Under the pieces are notes generated by a model, which was given only the letters and a program-made list of their open reading frames with translations, was not told the DNA's origin and did no database searches. The position numbers were made by a program, and so were the translations under genes. Below are positions 59,711-64,000 of a stretch of 64,000 nucleotides of DNA, one piece after another. This stretch comes from Stratiolaelaps scimitus (lineage: Eukaryota; Arthropoda; Arachnida; Mesostigmata; Laelapidae). Every line of letters begins with the position of its first letter. Position 1 is the first letter of the stretch. The stretch lies in assembly GCA_019614645.1 (NCBI GenBank), contig JABWDB010000002.1:23549501-23613500 (forward strand). Direction: 5' to 3'.

Positions 59711-60557
59711 TTTACTGAAATACTTGAAGCGCTCGTGGGATTCCATGAGCTTACTTAAGCTGTAGTTAAGCAAGCAATTCATTGTGGAGAGAAATGCCTA
59801 GGTACTCTATTAGATCTTCGTGAGGCCTTTGACTCTATAGACCTTCGATTCTAAAGAAATAGTTTGCCGCATACAAATTTGGATAATGCTTGTAATTTAG
59901 TGTTTTGAGTGTATAGACATAAATGGCACTATTTCCGGTATAGAAAATATGCCCTCAGGCGTGCCTTAGGGCAGTATTCTGTTTAGTTTTTTTCTAACGA
60001 TGTCACCTATGTTTGCAGTTCTCTTAACCTGATTCTATTTGCTGATGATATGTCTGATGAGCCGACTTGTTCTGATCTGATTTCCAATTTCTGACCTGAA
60101 TCATCACCTATCTGAGTTTAGGGCTTATTCCCTTAAACACATGGCAATAGTCGTCTTTATCCCTCTTTGTACACCTAGAATTGAGTGACTCTGACAATGA
60201 CCATTTAATTGTTGCCGGAGTATGTATTTCTGTAGGAGTCCCTTTGGCTTGGTTGCTGGGCGTACATAAGATAAGCTCTCGTTAGGAGACGCGCACTTGA
60301 ACCAACTGCGCCCCAAATTAGCTACCGCTAAGGTGGTATTTCAAGAGTCAGGAAATTCTTCGATGGAAAGGAATGTCTCGCTTATATCACACACTTTTTT
60401 AGTTCACGTATGCTTTCGGTGTCGAATACTTTCGCTTATAAAACAGGATTCAGCCTATTCTGAAGCCACAGGAAGGAGCATTGCGATGTCTGCTTCGCCT
60501 TCCACCGTTTGGGCTCCATCTGGCCCCATTTTCAAGTTCTCTAACAGAGCCGACTAA
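59711..60557 (+). pseudogene. Reverse transcriptase pseudogene (LINE)
   Basis: In one frame 59711-59842 reads ALVGFHEL then a stop, AVVKQAIHCGEKCL and LLDLREAFDSID, matching the GFR...ST and LDLSKAFDSIDH blocks of LINE reverse transcriptases. Another frame gives SGVP-stop-GSILFSFFL (59955 on), the GVPQGSILGPLLF block with CAG changed to TAG. After a frame change in a T run, NDVTYVCSSLNLILFADDM follows, with the catalytic FADD at 60038-60049. Downstream LNHHLSEFRAYSLKHM and WLLGVH fit the usual KYLGV region, and 60297-60557 gives the thumb-like LNQLRPKLATAKVVF. It cannot encode an enzyme. Confidence 0.8.
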
Positions 60558-60627
60558 TTTCATGAATTCTTTTGCGTTTCAAGTATGAGTAACAACGAAT
60601 ACATAATAAATAATAATAATAATAAAT
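59711..60627 (+). mobile_element. Decayed non-LTR retrotransposon (Jockey/I/CR1-like), 3' part
   Basis: Covers the reverse transcriptase palm, thumb-like region, 3' UTR and a (TAA)n tail at 60603-60627, as found on several non-LTR clades. The frame is broken by stops and at least one single-base indel. The 5' limit is set by the first recognisable protein similarity and may lie further left. No target-site duplication identified. Confidence 0.75.
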
Positions 60628-61818
60628 TGTTCTTTTGGCACCTAATGTAAATGCCGTACGGGTCTTGATTAGCCGCACATCTCAACTGATCATATGTTTT
60701 ATGTAATAAATGCAGACAGCTAGTATCATACACTATATAATGCTACACATATGGTTACAAGCGTGCTGCTGATTTGGTTCATATTTATGGCGGCGAATGG
60801 CAGGTGGAATAAGACTACTATAACAAGCCATTTATATTCGTGATATAAGGTGAGTTCCTCCACGACGAATTGAAGGTACGCTAATAACAAGGCTAAGCTG
60901 GACCTTCAGGTTTCAACTCGTACTGGATCTCGTCAAAGAGAGACATCTTGGGGTCGTCGACGGAACCACAAAAGAAATGTGAGAAGTCTTTTCCCTCTTC
61001 TACGGTCGTTCCCGAGTTAGGGTATCGTTTTCCCATAAAAATAGCAACAACGACATAAGGTAGGGTTCTCAGTGTCCCCATAAAATGGATGGAGTCGTCG
61101 CCACCCTATGCTCGCTGAGGCTAGGGTGCTGTTTCGCCACAAAAAGGCACACAGTGGGTCGCCCTAAGTAAATGAGACAGTTTCATTCCTTAGACACCGT
61201 CTGTGGAATTCCGCAGAATTTCAATTCTTCAACCTCACCATCGACAGGCAGGCGGCCGCTTGTTGTGGCCAGAGCCAATTTTTGGACCGATATACTTGCA
61301 CTTCCAGTTCAAAAACTTCCTGGACCTATTCCAACGGGTACAGCACATTGTCACTCCGAACAGTTTATGCAAGATACATATTCAACGTATCATAACTTAA
61401 AAAAAAATTGGTAAAATAAAAATCCTAAATTGGATTCGTTACCTGAGAATACGTTAGTTTTTTTTATTATAGCTTCCATCCTTTTCCTTCTATTTGATGT
61501 ATGTTTGTCCATAAGACATAAGCCGACTAGGAGGAGAAGATATGGGCGGTATATGATAGGGATATCGTTGAAAGATAAACTCTCGTATATTTCATTTCAC
61601 CTAACGGCTTAATCATTCTTGTACACATCATTTTTTCACAACATCCTTCTTTATTACAAGTAACCTAGGGGTTGGGCTTAGTCCTGCGTTATTGTCCCTG
61701 CATCTTTGCGGGAGTACCGTCACCGGGAGAGTATAGAATGTAGGACACTCGACAGGCAAGCGGAGCACAGACCTGGCCAAGATGGAGTGTTCAACATTGT
61801 GTTACACGGCGTCTCTGT
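60628..61818. other. No gene recognised
   Basis: AT-rich flank of the LINE relic with short frames only. From about 61.7 kb a GC-rich island begins. Confidence 0.4.
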
Positions 61819-62049
61819 ATGGATGTGCTCATGCGCGTGCCGGCGTTCCGTTTTGCTTCGGACCCGCTTTCTCCTGCTGGCATCATCACCGCCTTTAACC
61901 AATATTCGCTTTTAACCTGCACTGACGGGCAGCATGTTCCTCCGACGTGGTCGCTGCCGACGCCGCCTTCGTTGGATAAGAGCGAGGTGCCACGCGATCT
62001 AATCTCTCTGTCGCTCATTTCTGTAACTAAAGAGGGCAGCACCCGATGA
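61819..62049 (+). CDS. Open frame of 76 codons in GC-rich island, doubtful
   Basis: ATG to TGA, with protein-like codon use (MDVLMRVPAFRFASDPLSP, then AGIITAFNQYSLL). A second ATG frame follows at 62093-62302 in another phase. No splice or promoter signals support either, and the reverse strand is open too (62069-61791). Confidence 0.14.
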   Translation: MDVLMRVPAFRFASDPLSPAGIITAFNQYSLLTCTDGQHVPPTWSLPTPPSLDKSEVPRDLISLSLISVTKEGSTR

Positions 62050-62488
62050 CGAAGCATCGATATAACCACGATATTTTCCTTGTGCTTCCCACATGGCTGC
62101 GTCCGGCTTTGAGGAGCGAGGAACCGCGTGCGTGGTTATGCGAGCTAGCGAGCGAGCAACAGCAGGCAGGCCCTTTGACTCGGCGGCCTCCCAACGATCG
62201 CCGACGAACGATGGCTACTCTGTGCCGGGCAGGGTTCCGAGGAGCTGTTTACCGAGAGTGGACTTCGAGAAGCAACTTGTCGATAACGATTCTGCCGCAT
62301 GAGGAATACCCGTACGTCACTTATCAGAAGCTCGGATTGGCGGGGCTTGGAGATGGGTTTGCCATCCGCGTTTCAATAGACAGATTGATAGAGAAGAACA
62401 AGATGGAGAGCAGCGAATAAGGCGGAGTTAAGAAAAGACAGAGGGACAAAAGTGTCGTATCAGTTCCTCACTACTTGTACTGCTATAG

Positions 62489-62551
62489 ATAGACCACATA
62501 AGGCATCTAGTGATGTAGGCAACAACGTAGCTACAGAACTCGAGCCGTACG
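62489..62551 (+). CDS. Possible 63-nt internal exon
   Basis: The acceptor has a pyrimidine-rich lead (CAGTTCCTCACTACTTG...CTATAG) and the donor is TACG|GTAAGT at 62552. One frame is open: two bases, 20 codons (RPHKASSDVGNNVATELEPY) and one base. The phase-1 entry would fit the phase-1 donors at 4993 or 33640, but no linkage can be shown. Short exons like this are easily found by chance. Confidence 0.18.
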
Positions 62552-62826
62552 GTAAGTGATGCAAGTATAATATTTCAGTTGCATCCGGAGGGAATGAGTC
62601 AGCTGGGCGACGGATAAGGATAAGATAAAAATGACACTAAACTAGCTGGGACCCTATTTTGTACAGGACAAGATATATCGACGTACAGAGGCAATAATAT
62701 CCACCAATCCATCCAATATAATCCACAATCATTTTCAAATTCAGTATAATCCTCAAATCATTTTCCCGTCAATCGAATCACCAACTTGGTCGAGCACGAG
62801 TTATATACTTCTACCATAACAATATC

Positions 62827-62935
62827 ATATTATCTAGTCCTAGTAATACCTAAAAGTTAAGAGCTGAGGCCTGTCAGATAGGGGAACAGCTGAGGGTCAG
62901 CTCGAAAAAAAATATAAATATATATTATCTAGTCC
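62827..62935 (+). mobile_element. 81-bp retroposon with perfect 14-bp target-site duplication
   Basis: ATATTATCTAGTCC occurs at 62827-62840 and again at 62922-62935. Between them lie 81 bp ending in AACAGCTGAGGGTCAGCTCG followed by eight A and an AT tail. The same 3' segment occurs on the minus strand at 29418-29457. A short body, A-rich tail and a 14-bp duplication are the marks of a strongly 5'-truncated LINE or SINE insertion. The hairpin AGCTGA-GGG-TCAGCT just before the tail may be the recognition element for the reverse transcriptase. The parent family is unknown to me. Confidence 0.72.
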
Positions 62936-63706
62936 GAGGTACAAAATGTCAATCATATCGAACACGCATTCGCTCCAATATTGCCAGCACACACGCGTGC
63001 CCAATAGTCAACGTTCCACATGTTCACCGCAATTTCTAACTTGAAATAAACAAGGTGACCCTCCCAATGATGAGTGTCGAAAGGAATCGTTTGCTAAACT
63101 CAATGATCAATCACTCTAGATATTACACGTTGTGACAGAGGTGCTCCTGTTACGCCTTGACAATATCACCCTCGTATTGTGCCTTCCTGCCCCACTGGTC
63201 GCTGTGGCAATTCGAAGCATTCTCGCAACACACTGCATGGGCATAAGGTTCGCGCGAAAGTAGCCGTACACGACGCGTCAACTGAAGCATGCGAGTAAGC
63301 AAGCAAAGAAGACTACCACTGTGCTGTTTTGGCAAATGGGGCCTCATTCTTTCAATGGGCTGGGGGAGGTTGCCGACGGACGATTGTTTCGACTGCAACA
63401 ACATGCAACAACTGCAACCCAAAATGATAACAGAGGCGGAGACAGCGTCGTTCTCCGGCGCGGTAGCGGGGGGGGGGGCGCATGGTAGAATGCCACGCTC
63501 GTACTGGTAGTTTCGGTCGTACAACAGTGTTGCGGATGCTGTTAGATAGCCGTGCTGACAGGACTTTGGTGAGATTTCGAATTCACACGCAATTCATACG
63601 AAAATGCTCGCTTAAACTATTGTTATAAGACGTGAGCGATGTATGCCTTCGACCCGCTAAAATGCTGTTTGTGACAACATCTGCAATGCAGTCAATTACT
63701 ATGCGT

Positions 63707-63743
<37 letters not shown>

Positions 63744-64000
63744 CCTGTGCGTGTCAGGCACTATTCGCGGTGTGCCGCTAATATTTGAAATTCGGCCACC
63801 TCGAAGCTTGTTGCTACGTTGGTCGTGACCCTGCCGCACACCATTCCGGTAGTTGTAAGGGGCAATGTATCTTAAACTTGATGCCGTTGCCAACTTTGTG
63901 TGTAGATTCGTTTAAGTGTTTCTTAGGTGGCAACAAAACCGTAATGCTGTTGTCGTCAGCTCAGTCGTTCTTCCTTATTGCCATCGTGATGTTAATACCC
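62936..64000. other. No gene recognised; (TA)n tract
   Basis: (TA)n at 63710-63740 and a run of ten G near 63470. A plus and a minus frame overlap at 63150-63524; neither is supported. Confidence 0.45.

Overview
This window reads as nuclear DNA of an invertebrate animal, most likely an arthropod, though nothing fixes the species. Evidence for this: no bacterial-style gene packing, abundant (TA)n, (GA)n and (TAA)n microsatellites, CpG not visibly depleted, a tRNA-derived SINE family, decayed non-LTR retrotransposons and a large Helitron cluster. I recognise no intact host gene. The ordinary sequence is AT-rich with a dozen or so GC-rich islands (about 4.2-5.2, 20.7-22.3, 28.3-29.2, 33.4-34.1, 35.4-36.1, 37.7-38.5, 40.3-40.8, 45.5-46.6, 48.5-50.3, 52.3-53.2, 58.2-58.6 and 61.7-62.4 kb). 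In these, open frames flanked by splice-like signals could be exons of genes with long introns. They are listed at low confidence because 64 kb read on both strands will give several such combinations by chance.

The central object is 13562-19711, read on the minus strand: a head-to-tail concatemer of non-autonomous Helitrons. It starts A|TC (TCTATAGTATTTATTA) at 19711 and ends CTAG|T at 13562, behind a long terminal palindrome. Inside it, the 3' end of one unit abuts the 5' end of the next with no base between them (17592/17593). Two units of about 420 bp with a different 5' end are also joined in the array. The largest unit (4.0 kb) carries about 40 short GC-rich hairpins in an ordered A-B-C pattern. 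Their loops vary only in ways that keep a C(GNA)G loop on the Helitron strand. No Rep/helicase coding sequence is present.

Other mobile DNA: a 5'-truncated non-LTR retrotransposon 3' end with poly(A) and target-site duplication (11749-12380); a decayed reverse transcriptase with FADD and a (TAA)n tail (59711-60627); three copies of one tRNA-derived SINE sharing a specific 3' tail (34405, 42457, 47403) plus a diverged tRNA-like relative (27265); an 81-bp retroposon with a perfect 14-bp duplication (62841-62921) and a related tail at 29418; and a single hAT-like terminus (46569).

Candidate host exons occur on both strands. The better ones are bounded at both ends: 24914-25174 (minus, 261 nt), 48736-48969 (plus, 234 nt), 58237-58389 (plus, AT-hook-like), 49940-49983 (minus microexon) and 4728-4993 (plus, containing a start codon). 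No protein family was recognised for any of them, so no pathway can be proposed.
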